A stretch of DNA of 64,000 bases, taken from Turritopsis dohrnii (taxonomy: Eukaryota > Cnidaria > Hydrozoa > Anthoathecata > Oceaniidae). Shown here piece by piece: positions 7,016-15,610 of this stretch. The stretch covers positions 62,001 to 126,000 of the forward strand of contig BQMF02000232.1 in assembly GCA_027922465.2 (NCBI GenBank). Direction: 5' to 3'. The position numbers and the translations under genes were made by a program. The notes under the pieces were generated by a model, which was not told the origin of the DNA, ran no database searches, and saw only the letters and a program-made list of their open reading frames with translations. Position 1 is the stretch's first letter, and each line of letters begins with the position of its first letter.

Positions 7016-8173
7016 ATGGAGGATATTTTTAAATATAATCCCAATGCGGCTTATAAGTCAAATGGAGGACAAGACCTTCAGATATTGAATGCTAAAGATT
7101 TATACAAACAAACAATTATCGTCTCTGAGAGCGGTTCTTTCCCCGCAACTTTTTCAAATATATTTACTAATTATGAAATGAACGAAAATGATCAACGCAT
7201 GAAAATTTGGCAGGAACAACCTTTTAAATTATGGCAAACACAAATCAACTTTGTCACTTGGTGTGCTTCAAGCGCTTGTGGAGTCAGTTCTGAACATCTG
7301 AAAGAAGGTCGCTCTACTCCTATGATTAGAGCAGTATATCGTTTTCATGTCTATTATCATATTAGACGAATCATTAAGCGTCTGCAGACACCTCTACCTT
7401 TTGAAGATAGTTTCAACCAATACGATAATCCTTATAACAAAGAAGAGTTTTTAAAAATCTGTAGTGAATATGGTGTCGATTCTGATCCTAAAAAATATAA
7501 AGGGCAATATTTTTATAGCTCGTATCAAAAAAGACGTAGAGACTATCCAACGCCAGGTCTGAGTTATTTCACAGACGACTCCATGACACGATGGATTATA
7601 GAAAAATCTAAAGGCTTTACAAAAACAGGTCTTGTAAAAATTTCAGAGAGTGTTAGAGCATATGCTTATCTTGTTCTTAGTTCGCAAGCCTCAGCTCGTT
7701 CTTCTATTTTAGGTAATAATTCAAGCGCTTTGACAGCTCAAAGAGTTTTTATGAACAACTTTGAAGACATTGTTAACCGCAGAGTCGATATTCAGGAAGA
7801 TATTAAACGTTATCAAGATACTTTAAATTACGCTTCAAGTAAAGTTGATTATTCTGTTGGACAAGGTATTTACATGTTACCTAGTGACATGAATCTAAAC
7901 ATCAAGTCGGGAGTGTCTGGTTATAATAATAAAATTCTCATATCTAATGATAACCTAAGCCTTGGGAGAAATAAAATGATTAATGTTATGCAAGAGCATC
8001 ATTTTTCATCCAAAGTGACTAGCTCTCCAACACAAAATAAAAGTTCACAAAAGGAAGTTCATAAAAGAGTAGTGAGTCAAACAGATTCACTCCCATCTCA
8101 CGAAGAAGAGAAAATAGCTTTGGTTTTAGCGATTACCACGATGTTTAGTATATGGTATTATTATTATTATTGA
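7016..8173 (+). CDS. Conserved Polinton protein of unknown function, 385 aa
   Basis: The middle region has a WCASSACGVSSEHL stretch and an aromatic RFHVYYHIRRI helix, then PYNKEEFLKICSEYGV. I recognise this arrangement from proteins that recur in cnidarian Polintons next to the capsid genes. Residues ~365-385 form a hydrophobic tail (IALVLAITTMFSIW then five tyrosines), suggesting a C-terminal membrane anchor. The coding end runs into a TAT trinucleotide tract. A virion-associated role is plausible but unproven. Its last ~185 bp are duplicated in broken form at 8668-8848. Confidence 0.8.
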   Translation: MEDIFKYNPNAAYKSNGGQDLQILNAKDLYKQTIIVSESGSFPATFSNIFTNYEMNENDQRMKIWQEQPFKLWQTQINFVTWCASSACGVSSEHLKEGRSTPMIRAVYRFHVYYHIRRIIKRLQTPLPFEDSFNQYDNPYNKEEFLKICSEYGVDSDPKKYKGQYFYSSYQKRRRDYPTPGLSYFTDDSMTRWIIEKSKGFTKTGLVKISESVRAYAYLVLSSQASARSSILGNNSSALTAQRVFMNNFEDIVNRRVDIQEDIKRYQDTLNYASSKVDYSVGQGIYMLPSDMNLNIKSGVSGYNNKILISNDNLSLGRNKMINVMQEHHFSSKVTSSPTQNKSSQKEVHKRVVSQTDSLPSHEEEKIALVLAITTMFSIWYYYYY

Positions 8174-8667
8174 AAACAAAACTCCCTTAGGAGAACCCCC
8201 TAGGGTTTTTGTTGTTGTTGTTGTTGTTGTTGTTGTGATACCCTAGAGGGATTTTTAATTCATTGTCTTCGATCTAACCGGCACTCCACCCTGGCTTCTC
8301 CAATCCACCAGCTCTGAGCTCTACCCCTAGATCTTAGACTATTTGTGTGTGACTACTTACGAACTCCGACTACTACGCACGCAATGGCCGTTCATGATCT
8401 GTTCGAGTATATTACATCTAGTCACATTGTTTTTTCCCGACAACTTTTGGCACATTTTGTGGTGAATACCGGGAGCGGACGGCACCATCCAGTTCCAATC
8501 TAGCCGCTCCACTAGACCTTCCCTTTCCGGCAGACTCTGTCGCCTGTTCACCACAATTTTCAAATTATTCCGCTCTTGGGTTTTATATCATTCATTTAGA
8601 CCTTAGTGTCTGCTTGTGGTGTCTCTCGGAACGCTATAAGTTTTGTTTTTTATTTTGATTACATAAC
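8174..8667. other. Non-coding segment with GTT microsatellite
   Basis: Starts with an imperfect hairpin (CTCCCTTAGG with CCTAGGG) after the stop, then a TTG/GTT microsatellite at about 8209-8236, then ~420 bp with higher GC than the rest of the element and no gene. It is bracketed by the gene end and its duplicate, so it probably arrived with the duplication or as an insertion. Confidence 0.5.
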
Positions 8668-8848
8668 AAAATGATTAATGTTATGCAAGAGTATCATATT
8701 TCACCCAAAGTGACTAGCTCTCCAACACAAACAAAAAAAAATAAAAGTTCACAAAAGAAAGTTCAAACAGATTCACTCCCATCTCACTGAAGAAGAGAAA
8801 ATAGCTTTGGTTTTAGCGATTACCACGATGTTTAGTATATGGTATGTA
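8668..8848 (+). pseudogene. Duplicated broken 3' end of the 7016 gene
   Basis: A direct-repeat copy of about 7972-8157, beginning at the AAAATGATTAATGTTATGC motif. It has small indels, an extra T that produces an in-frame TGA in the SHEEEK region, and it stops abruptly where a tRNA-related repeat follows. It has no start of its own. Confidence 0.85.
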
Positions 8849-9205
8849 TTTTCGCTGATCAGCGTATGTAGTTTGCAATTATAGCCGGCATTGTGGATAC
8901 ATGCTAACACTTCTAAGCCCTGGCGTTTGTTGAATTTCGATCGAAATGACGGTAACCTGAATGTCTCTATGGACCAGAGAAGCCTGACAGTGATAAATCA
9001 CCCAGACGCAATGCTAACCATTCCGCGATATATTCAACACAACTGCGGGGAAGTGCGCACTCATGCAAGTTCTACAACCAGAACATGAGAGATCTACAAC
9101 CGCCGAAGTATATATACTTCCTCTCAGACGAACTGCGTGGGGTTCGAACACACGACCTTGTTGTTACAAGTTAGCGTTCTTATCCACTAGACTACGCTGA
9201 TGTGT
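8849..9205 (-). repeat. tRNA-derived SINE inside the Polinton
   Basis: Read on the minus strand, 9130-9203 has a Pol III A box (TAGTCTAGTGG, at 9184-9194) and a B box (GTTCGAACCC, about 9140-9149), spaced as in a tRNA. The anticodon stem-loop is degenerate, so it is not a working tRNA. The rest of the segment to 8849 is non-coding and is taken as the SINE body, whose limits are uncertain. Confidence 0.65.
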
Positions 9206-9425
9206 ATGTTATATGTATTGTTAGCTCATTTATGTTATAAAAATGAAACTACTACAAACTGCTTTTTACTACATTTTTATGAGATATTTAATTGTTTACA
9301 ATTATGAGTAATTTGTGGTTATAATAATAGAAACTGCTTATGTGTTGTTATTTGTTATGTAATAGAAACTTACCACGTACACACAAAAAACTGATATAAA
9401 AAGATATGAAACAAGTATATAGACA

Positions 9426-9731
9426 ATGGAATTTCCAACAGTTGAAACATTTGAACAAATAATCGAACAATCTACATCGATCATAAAGTGGAGGGATCTA
9501 CCTGAAAACGTGATTTATCATGTTAAATTTGTTTCTACAAAGGCTATGTATGCAGAAGTGCAAGACGGAACGGGAAATTTATATAAGGTGTGGTTGCCTG
9601 AAAGACTTTCCATTGAATTAAATGATTATGGTTGCATCTCTAGAGAGGCCTTTGTCAGACCGAAAGGTCTCAAACAATCTCAAAAGAATCCAGAAAGACA
9701 ATTCTTTGATTATGACATTATATGGCGTTAG
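9426..9731 (+). CDS. Small Polinton protein, possible OB-fold nucleic-acid binder
   Basis: 101 aa with an intact frame. A WRDLPENVIYHVKFVSTKAMYAEVQDGTGNLYKVWLP-type run of alternating beta strands is compatible with an OB fold, and it ends in FFDYDIIW. I associate similar short proteins with other Polintons, where an ssDNA-binding role would fit protein-primed replication, but there is no diagnostic motif here. It converges on the integrase gene with a hairpin between them. Confidence 0.6.
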   Translation: MEFPTVETFEQIIEQSTSIIKWRDLPENVIYHVKFVSTKAMYAEVQDGTGNLYKVWLPERLSIELNDYGCISREAFVRPKGLKQSQKNPERQFFDYDIIWR

Positions 9732-9749
9732 ATAAAATCTCGTCGACTC

Positions 9750-9774
9750 ATCTTTACTAGAAACAAGTAAAGAT
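9750..9774. terminator. Stem-loop between convergent genes
   Basis: A perfect 9-bp stem ATCTTTACT / AGTAAAGAT with a 7-nt loop, 18 bp after the stop at 9731 and 23 bp before the integrase stop at 9798. An outer CTCAT / ATGAG pairing extends it. Confidence 0.5.
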
Positions 9775-9797
9775 ACTTTTTGTATGAGATGTATGAT

Positions 9798-10781
9798 TCA
9801 CCAACCTTGCACATAATCAGGAGGTAATTCTGTATCTTCAGGTATCAACATCAACTCTTCTTTTACAAAAGCTCGTTCAGGTCCATCTTGAAGGTAATAC
9901 ATTACACGGTTACCTGGTTGATCTATCACCTCACTCAATCTATAAGTCTTCTTTGACCATATCCTATCTGTTGCTCTTTTTCGATGGTCATCGTGCTCTT
10001 CACCCGGTTGCAATAGATATCTATACAAACCATCTTGAGGTAATTTTTCTTCGGGTGGATAGCTCTCTCGTTTAGCGAGAAGTACCTCTTTCATTTTAAT
10101 AGCATCTTTCGGTTTCATATCGATCATCCGAGTCTTCGTATCGTTTAATCTATCCACAAGTTTATACAAATATTTGACCCACGTAGATGATACCTTTTCC
10201 GAATCGTTCAGTTCTTGAGCATCTTGTATTTTGAATAAATTTTCGGCAAGTATCTTGTTCAACGCCTCGACAAACGCTGTATGGGTATGCTTATATTTAG
10301 TAGTTACTCTTTTAATTTCGACGTTATTCTTCCCCAACAATTTTGTCACATCCGCTTTGAATTCTGAACCGTTATCACATTGAAATACTTTTGGATAGTT
10401 TAAGGGTCCAACTCTATAGATATCTCTTATCATATCGGCAACCTCTTTGGCTTTCTTAGTCTTCAAAGGTCGCGCCACCTTGTAACGTGAAGCAACATCG
10501 ATACCGGATAAGATGTACTTGTATTTATTACCATACAGCATATCACTAGGCATGTACAATATATCAAATTGGTGAATCTCATTCGGTTTAGTCACTTCAT
10601 AATGTGAACGTTCAACGTGTTTCGGTGCGGGTAAATGTACTTGCCACAAAGCTTGTTTTGATAGCCATTTCTTAATTACCTTCAGTTTGAAGTCGAATCC
10701 TCTTAGATTGCGAACAGCCTTTTGTCCTTTCCACAAGTTTTGAGGTTGATAATAAATCTCTTGAAGTTTAGTGTCTGACAT
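9798..10781 (-). CDS. Polinton integrase (RVE, D,D35E)
   Basis: 327 aa. The catalytic core begins at ~65 (EIHQFDILYMP, D73), continues through QCDNGSEF (D136) and reaches E172 in AFVEALNK, giving exactly 35 residues between the second Asp and the Glu. A C-terminal SH3/chromo-like region (~275-320, TYRLSEVIDQPGNRVMYYL) is expected to bind DNA or chromatin. The usual N-terminal HHCC zinc finger is not evident. The enzyme would insert the linear element using its terminal repeats. All three acidic residues are intact. It shares a 111-bp divergent promoter with the SAP-protein gene. Confidence 0.97.
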   Translation of the reverse strand: MSDTKLQEIYYQPQNLWKGQKAVRNLRGFDFKLKVIKKWLSKQALWQVHLPAPKHVERSHYEVTKPNEIHQFDILYMPSDMLYGNKYKYILSGIDVASRYKVARPLKTKKAKEVADMIRDIYRVGPLNYPKVFQCDNGSEFKADVTKLLGKNNVEIKRVTTKYKHTHTAFVEALNKILAENLFKIQDAQELNDSEKVSSTWVKYLYKLVDRLNDTKTRMIDMKPKDAIKMKEVLLAKRESYPPEEKLPQDGLYRYLLQPGEEHDDHRKRATDRIWSKKTYRLSEVIDQPGNRVMYYLQDGPERAFVKEELMLIPEDTELPPDYVQGW

Positions 10782-10892
10782 TTTTATTTATAAACAACGT
10801 TTATTTTAGCTCATTTTTTTTAACAAAAATGACACGAGAAAAGTGACTTAAACGTTGTTTATTATCTTTATATAAAGATAATAAACATAAAC
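10782..10892. promoter_or_regulatory. Divergent promoter with inverted repeat and palindrome
   Basis: Lies between the start codons of integrase (minus) and the SAP protein (plus). A perfect 14-bp inverted repeat (10790-10803 with 10849-10862, ATAAACAACGTTTA) is followed by a 20-bp perfect palindrome (10862-10881) containing TATATAAA about 17 bp before the plus-strand ATG. The symmetric sites suggest binding of a dimeric regulator; inference. Confidence 0.6.
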
Positions 10893-11174
10893 ATGACCGA
10901 CAAAATAGAATCAGATTACAAGTCAATGACTCGTGACGCTTTACGAAAATTATGTGCGTCACGAAAAATAAAATATGCTAACCTAATGAACAAAGCTAAA
11001 TTACTCGAGGTGCTTGAGAAAAATGATGAGGATCCATCTTATATTCTCGATCCTGATACGAAACAAACGGTTAATAAATACTGTTTAAACTGGATAAAAA
11101 ATAACAGAGAAAAATATCTCAGCTCTCAAAAACGTTATAACGCTAAGAGAGAGAAGAGAGTTTACAAAAAATAA
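10893..11174 (+). CDS. SAP-domain small DNA-binding protein
   Basis: 93 aa. Residues ~11-45 (SMTRDALRKLCASRKIKYANL, then KAKLLEVLEKND) form a SAP-like helix-extended loop-helix: alternating leucines, a basic middle and the KxxLLEVL ending. The C-terminal third is lysine/arginine-rich (NAKREKRVYKK). SAP motifs bind AT-rich DNA, so a role in genome packaging or replication is likely. The same motif opens the polymerase B protein immediately downstream, so this may be a relative of that module. Confidence 0.8.
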   Translation: MTDKIESDYKSMTRDALRKLCASRKIKYANLMNKAKLLEVLEKNDEDPSYILDPDTKQTVNKYCLNWIKNNREKYLSSQKRYNAKREKRVYKK

Positions 11175-11189
11175 ATAAATTGACCTCGC

Positions 11190-11218
11190 TTTTGTTACTT
11201 AATCAACGAGTAACAAAA
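11190..11218. terminator. Stem-loop after the SAP gene
   Basis: A perfect 10-bp stem TTTTGTTACT / AGTAACAAAA with a 9-nt loop, 16 bp after the stop at 11174. It has the same TTGTTAC core as the hairpin at 4405. Confidence 0.5.
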
Positions 11219-11325
11219 ATAGAACACAAAGGTTACGAATCTTTTGGATGAAAAATTGGAAAATGATAATCGAAAATTTTAAAAAGTGATTTAAAAAGAT
11301 ATAATCGTGATATATATATTACAAC

Positions 11326-14300
11326 ATGACTACTAGAAAAACTGTTGTTGAATTAAAAGCTCTCGCTAGAGAACGCGGTTTACATGGCTACTCAAAACTC
11401 AGAAAAGCTGAGTTGATCGAATTATTAGCAAACCCACCTATCCGACCTGTTCCACCACCAAGACCTACTAGGTTTAACCGACCTGTTCCACCACCAAGAC
11501 CTGTTCCATTTATTCCTACCCAACAAGATATGGATATCTTTGAACAGCGAGAAATGTCGAAAAATAGACCTGTTGTGAAAAGTAAGTTGAATGAATGGAG
11601 AGATTGGTTGGTAAATCATGTACCTAAACCTATTAAGGAGAAAACTAGTAAAGCTTTCAAAACTTTGAAAGATAAGGTTCTCAATCTGTATAAAAAGGTT
11701 AGAAAAGAGAGAGATGAGGATGATGATGTTGTTCGAGAATTAGATCAACGACCACAAATCAACTTGATTGAAAGCCATCCAAGAATGAACAGGTATGAGG
11801 TTACCGGTATTTTGAATTCAGACCTATCAAATATGATTTTCAACCGAATCAGAGAAGATATCGAAATGCGTTCGAGGATTGTTTACAGTTTTACCGCTAA
11901 AATTTATCGGGGAAATGGGGAACTTGTAAAGTATGAAAAGACGCTTCCTGGAGAAGGTACTTATACAAGTTTATCCGCAATCGAGGAGTATATCAAACGA
12001 TGTGAGAGTCGAAGGTTAGATTTGGACGATGATGGTGTTTGGTCTAAGGCGTATCTACCAGCGGCCGAGGTTTTCGATAGTCCGGGTGTCTATCAGGGAC
12101 GTGTCGAATTTACTAGAATTATCATAAAAGTCATACACAGTAATGAACCGCTCATGGGTTGTGGTCCTCTCCCTGATTGGCTTCGTAAGAAGAAATGTAT
12201 TCACGCTATTGATGATAAAAAGGACAATCTGTGTGTATGGAGATGTCTTGCTATCTACTTTGGATATTGTGATAATGTGGCAAGACCTGCTGAACGTACT
12301 ACTACCAAAGCGTTACAACTAGCTCGAGATTTTTATGATGATCAGAACCTAGAAGTTGAGGATGTACGAGCTACAAAACTCGTTGATTTTGAAGGTATTG
12401 CCAAAAAGTTTAATGTCAATATCCGTCTATATGAATCGAAAAACCAACAGGTTTGGAAATTGGTGTTTGGTAAAAACCAGTTCAGAAAAAGTTTACCTTG
12501 TGTTGATATCGGTCTCTACGAGGGTCATTGCTTCTACATAAAAGATCTTGATGGTTTGACACAACACTGGGAATGTGTCGGTTGCGAACAGAGATTTAAC
12601 AGACACGACAATTATAATAGACACGTAACAGAAAATCTTTGTTCGGGAGGGAAAACCAAGTTGATATGCAAAGGAGAAAAGTTTAAGCATATCATGAACA
12701 GTTCCGATAAGGTATTCTATGGAGGTAACACTCAGTTCAGTTATGCCGGTTGTCGATGGATTGAAAAACAATCTGAAATCACAGGCAAACATATTCATCA
12801 CGCTCTTTGCGGTCATGGGGGTGAGAGATGTGTGAAGATTAATAATCGCGAGATTCTTGTGGATGGATATGAACCTGAAAGTAATACTGTCTATCAATAT
12901 TATGGTTGTAAATGGCATGGATGTCCTTGTATAAATGGTGATCCGAAAAAATATCGAGCTACACTCGATATGGAGACAAAAATTAGGAGTCTTGGTTATG
13001 ATGTTGTTTCAGTTTGGGGGTGTGAAAAACCGGAGTTGAGTACCGTTGAGCTTGAAAAGAAGTTTGTTCCATACCCATACTTTATCGTGTTTGATTTCGA
13101 AACGATACTCCATAAACTCGACCAACAAGTTACGAGTGATCTGACTTTTGACACTAAACATATCGCAGTCAGCGTTGCTATTACCGATAACTTTACAAAT
13201 AAACCCACCTTTCTTGTAAATTCGGATCCGGAAAAGCTCATCAAAGACTTTATTTTAGATTTAGAAAAACGGTGGGAGGGCATCTCGAAATGTGTAAGTG
13301 AAAAATATTATTTGCCCGACAAAGATTCGCTTCCATCCTCCGTAGTTATGCGACACGAAGCTTGGTGTAATCAGGTTCCTGTGCTAGGTTTCAATAGCGG
13401 TAAATACGATCTCAATATGATCAAGAAGCACTTTGTTAATCATATGACAGAACAGGCCGGTTCAATCTCTGTGGCTAAGAAAGAAAACAGCTATATGTTT
13501 TTGACGACCGGTCAGTTCAAATTTTTAGATGTGAAATCTTATCTTGCACCGGGTCTTTCTTTTGATGGTTGGTGTAAAGCAAACAATTGTGAAGAACAAA
13601 AACTCGTCTTTCCTTATGAATGGTTGGATAGTTTTGAGAAACTTTCTCACATAGGCACTGTTAAATATGAAGATTTTTACTCGAGTCTCAAGAAAAAGAT
13701 TTTAATCACTACTCAAGAATATGAAGATTTTAAGGTTGAATTTGAGAAACGTGGGTGTGTTACGATGTTGGATTGGTTAAAAGAATATAACTTGGCTGAT
13801 GTTGTACCGTTTGTTGAAGCTTTGGAGAAGACGCGAGAATATTATTATGGAGACGATATCGATATGTTGAAGGATGCTGTATCTATTCCTGGAATTTCGA
13901 TGACTTATGTTTTGAACAAAGCGTTGAAAATGAAAAAGAAAGGAGAGCCCGATTTGTATGCACCCGGACAACCTTGTACGTGTAAATGTTCGAAGGAATG
14001 TTATAAACAAGGTTGCAAAGACTGTTCAAAAATACGGAAAGATTGTGAGGCGTGTCCGAAAAACAAAGCTTACGAGTTGTTGAAAACCGGTATGGTTGGT
14101 GGTCCGAGTATTGTGTTTTCCAGATATGCCGAAAGAGGTGTGTCAAAGATACGACCTCATAAATATAAAGACGCTAGGGATTGTGAGTCTGTTGTTGGTT
14201 TTGATGCGAATAGTTTGTACTTGTTTTGTTCGGGACAGGAGATGCCCTGTGGAAAGGAGAGTTACATTGAGATCGAAAATCCTACAGATCCGGAGTTTTT

Positions 14301-15456
14301 GAAAGAGTTTTCCGAGGGTGTATGTGACGGTTCTATTTTTGGTTTTTGTCAGGTAGATATTCATGTTCCGGAAGAGTTAAAAGCTAAATTTGAAGAGTTT
14401 TCACCTCTGTTTGTTGTCGATAAAATTCCTGAGAGATTAGTACCTCAACATATGAAGGATTATCAAACAGCTACAAATAGGATGAATATCAAAGGAACTA
14501 AAAAGTTATTGGGGGTTTGTAAGGCGAAGAAGATTTTGTTATATACACCGTTGTTGAAGTGGTATATAGATCACGGTTTGAAGGTGACTGGCGTATATAA
14601 AATTCTGAAATATACAGCGAGCAGGCCTTTCAAATGGTTCCCTAAAGAAGTAACCGATGCGAGACGAGATGGCGATTCGAACCCTGCATTAAAACAACTC
14701 GGTGACACTCATAAACTGAAAGGTAATTCGTTCTACGGTAAAATGATTGAAGATCTCGAAAAACATACCAATAATATGTACACAAAATCAGAGGAAAATG
14801 TCGATAAGGCGTTCAGAAGCCCTTTCTTTGACGATCTTGAAGTCATTAATGAGACGTTTGAGATCAAAGAGAGAAAACGTCAAGTCAATATAAATCGACC
14901 TTATCAATGCGGTATCGCCGTGTACCAATTTGCTAAATTGAGGATGCTTGAGTTTTACTACGACTTTCTCGATAAATATATTGACAGGAGGGATTTTGAA
15001 TTGATTCAAATGGATACGGATAGTATGTACATGGCTCTTTCGTCTAAGTCGTTGGATGATATCGTTAAACCCGAACTTAAGGATTATTATTTCAAGCAAG
15101 GTAAAGCAGAATTTTTGAGTACGAGTAAATACCACGATAGAACACCGGGTTTATTCAAGGCGGAGTTCAATGGTACTCGAATGATTGCGCTCACGAGTAA
15201 ATGTTATTTTGCGGAAAATCAAGATCTGGGTAAATCAAAGTTTAGTTGTAAGGGAATTTCAAAAAGGCAAAATGAAATGAGTTGGCAGCGATACAAAGAA
15301 GCTTTGGATGGTAGTAAGGACATGGCACAAAATACAGGGTTTAGGGTAAGTAATCATAAGATCGTCACGTACACACAAAAGAAACTAGGTCTCAGCGCTT
15401 ATTATGACAAAAGAATCGTAGCTGATGATGGGATACACACCAAACCTCTATACTAA
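11326..15456 (+). CDS. polB: Protein-primed DNA polymerase B with multi-domain N-terminus
   Basis: 1376 aa. An N-terminal SAP motif (~4-36) precedes a proline/arginine linker. Residues ~291-407 have an OTU-protease-like pattern: N301-L-C303-VWRCLAIYFG and later G400-H401-CFYIKD. A zinc finger follows (C417, C420, H433). Residues ~506-567 resemble a Vsr/PD-(D/E)xK-like nuclease (VDGYEP, GCKWHGC, GYDVVSVWGCE). Exonuclease motifs: D590-F-E592 (Exo I), N690...Y694-D695 (Exo II), Y821...D825 (Exo III). An eight-Cys cluster lies at 884-910. Polymerase motifs: A D960-ANSLY, B K1130...N1134-SFYG, C D1230-TDS. All catalytic residues are intact. The A-to-B distance leaves room for the TPR insertions of protein-primed polymerases. 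The last 21 codons and stop lie inside the right TIR. The OTU and Vsr assignments are inference; the polymerase is not. Confidence 0.98.
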   Translation: MTTRKTVVELKALARERGLHGYSKLRKAELIELLANPPIRPVPPPRPTRFNRPVPPPRPVPFIPTQQDMDIFEQREMSKNRPVVKSKLNEWRDWLVNHVPKPIKEKTSKAFKTLKDKVLNLYKKVRKERDEDDDVVRELDQRPQINLIESHPRMNRYEVTGILNSDLSNMIFNRIREDIEMRSRIVYSFTAKIYRGNGELVKYEKTLPGEGTYTSLSAIEEYIKRCESRRLDLDDDGVWSKAYLPAAEVFDSPGVYQGRVEFTRIIIKVIHSNEPLMGCGPLPDWLRKKKCIHAIDDKKDNLCVWRCLAIYFGYCDNVARPAERTTTKALQLARDFYDDQNLEVEDVRATKLVDFEGIAKKFNVNIRLYESKNQQVWKLVFGKNQFRKSLPCVDIGLYEGHCFYIKDLDGLTQHWECVGCEQRFNRHDNYNRHVTENLCSGGKTKLICKGEKFKHIMNSSDKVFYGGNTQFSYAGCRWIEKQSEITGKHIHHALCGHGGERCVKINNREILVDGYEPESNTVYQYYGCKWHGCPCINGDPKKYRATLDMETKIRSLGYDVVSVWGCEKPELSTVELEKKFVPYPYFIVFDFETILHKLDQQVTSDLTFDTKHIAVSVAITDNFTNKPTFLVNSDPEKLIKDFILDLEKRWEGISKCVSEKYYLPDKDSLPSSVVMRHEAWCNQVPVLGFNSGKYDLNMIKKHFVNHMTEQAGSISVAKKENSYMFLTTGQFKFLDVKSYLAPGLSFDGWCKANNCEEQKLVFPYEWLDSFEKLSHIGTVKYEDFYSSLKKKILITTQEYEDFKVEFEKRGCVTMLDWLKEYNLADVVPFVEALEKTREYYYGDDIDMLKDAVSIPGISMTYVLNKALKMKKKGEPDLYAPGQPCTCKCSKECYKQGCKDCSKIRKDCEACPKNKAYELLKTGMVGGPSIVFSRYAERGVSKIRPHKYKDARDCESVVGFDANSLYLFCSGQEMPCGKESYIEIENPTDPEFLKEFSEGVCDGSIFGFCQVDIHVPEELKAKFEEFSPLFVVDKIPERLVPQHMKDYQTATNRMNIKGTKKLLGVCKAKKILLYTPLLKWYIDHGLKVTGVYKILKYTASRPFKWFPKEVTDARRDGDSNPALKQLGDTHKLKGNSFYGKMIEDLEKHTNNMYTKSEENVDKAFRSPFFDDLEVINETFEIKERKRQVNINRPYQCGIAVYQFAKLRMLEFYYDFLDKYIDRRDFELIQMDTDSMYMALSSKSLDDIVKPELKDYYFKQGKAEFLSTSKYHDRTPGLFKAEFNGTRMIALTSKCYFAENQDLGKSKFSCKGISKRQNEMSWQRYKEALDGSKDMAQNTGFRVSNHKIVTYTQKKLGLSAYYDKRIVADDGIHTKPLY

Positions 15457-15610
15457 TCGAAATTCATTCACGATAACACTTATTAACGCGTTTCACGTTA
15501 ATAATGTCATGGGGAAATCCCCCCCTTATTTTCACCGTTAAAAATATAGTAAATTCTCGATAAAATTATGAACATCGAGGGTGTGGGTGAAATTACTCTC
15601 GCCTACTACT
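15391..15610 (-). repeat. Polinton right terminal inverted repeat
   Basis: Reverse complement of 268-488. It includes the end of polymerase B (15391-15456), a hairpin, a run of seven C and the terminal CCTACTACT. Confidence 0.92.
15480..15504. terminator. Stem-loop after polymerase B
   Basis: A perfect 9-bp stem TTATTAACG / CGTTAATAA with a 7-nt loop, 23 bp after the polymerase stop. The same hairpin occurs in the left TIR (375-399). Confidence 0.45.

Larger units (their letters stand above)
268..15610. mobile_element. Polinton/Maverick, nearly complete
   Basis: A 15.3-kb element bounded by inverted repeats (268-488 and 15391-15610) that begin AGTAGTAGG and end CCTACTACT. It holds the Polinton core: polymerase B, RVE integrase, packaging ATPase, major capsid protein and a putative minor capsid protein, plus about nine accessory genes. 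All core frames are open, so the copy may be young or under selection. The 6-bp target duplication expected for this class is not seen: the flanks read ACGGGG on the left and AGTGAG on the right. No Ulp1-like maturation protease frame was found. A segment around 8174-9300 looks like secondary insertion and duplication. Polintons are thought to alternate between transposon and virion lifestyles; that part is family knowledge, not visible here. Confidence 0.96.

Noticed and set aside
9130..9203. Possible functional tRNA gene (also 31147-31200, 35174-35215, 58013-58066)
   Set aside because: A and B boxes are present but the acceptor stems and most anticodon loops do not fold properly; better explained as tRNA-derived SINEs.
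12493..15135. Several minus-strand frames opposite polymerase B
   Set aside because: Antisense shadows of a verified gene, without domains or start context.
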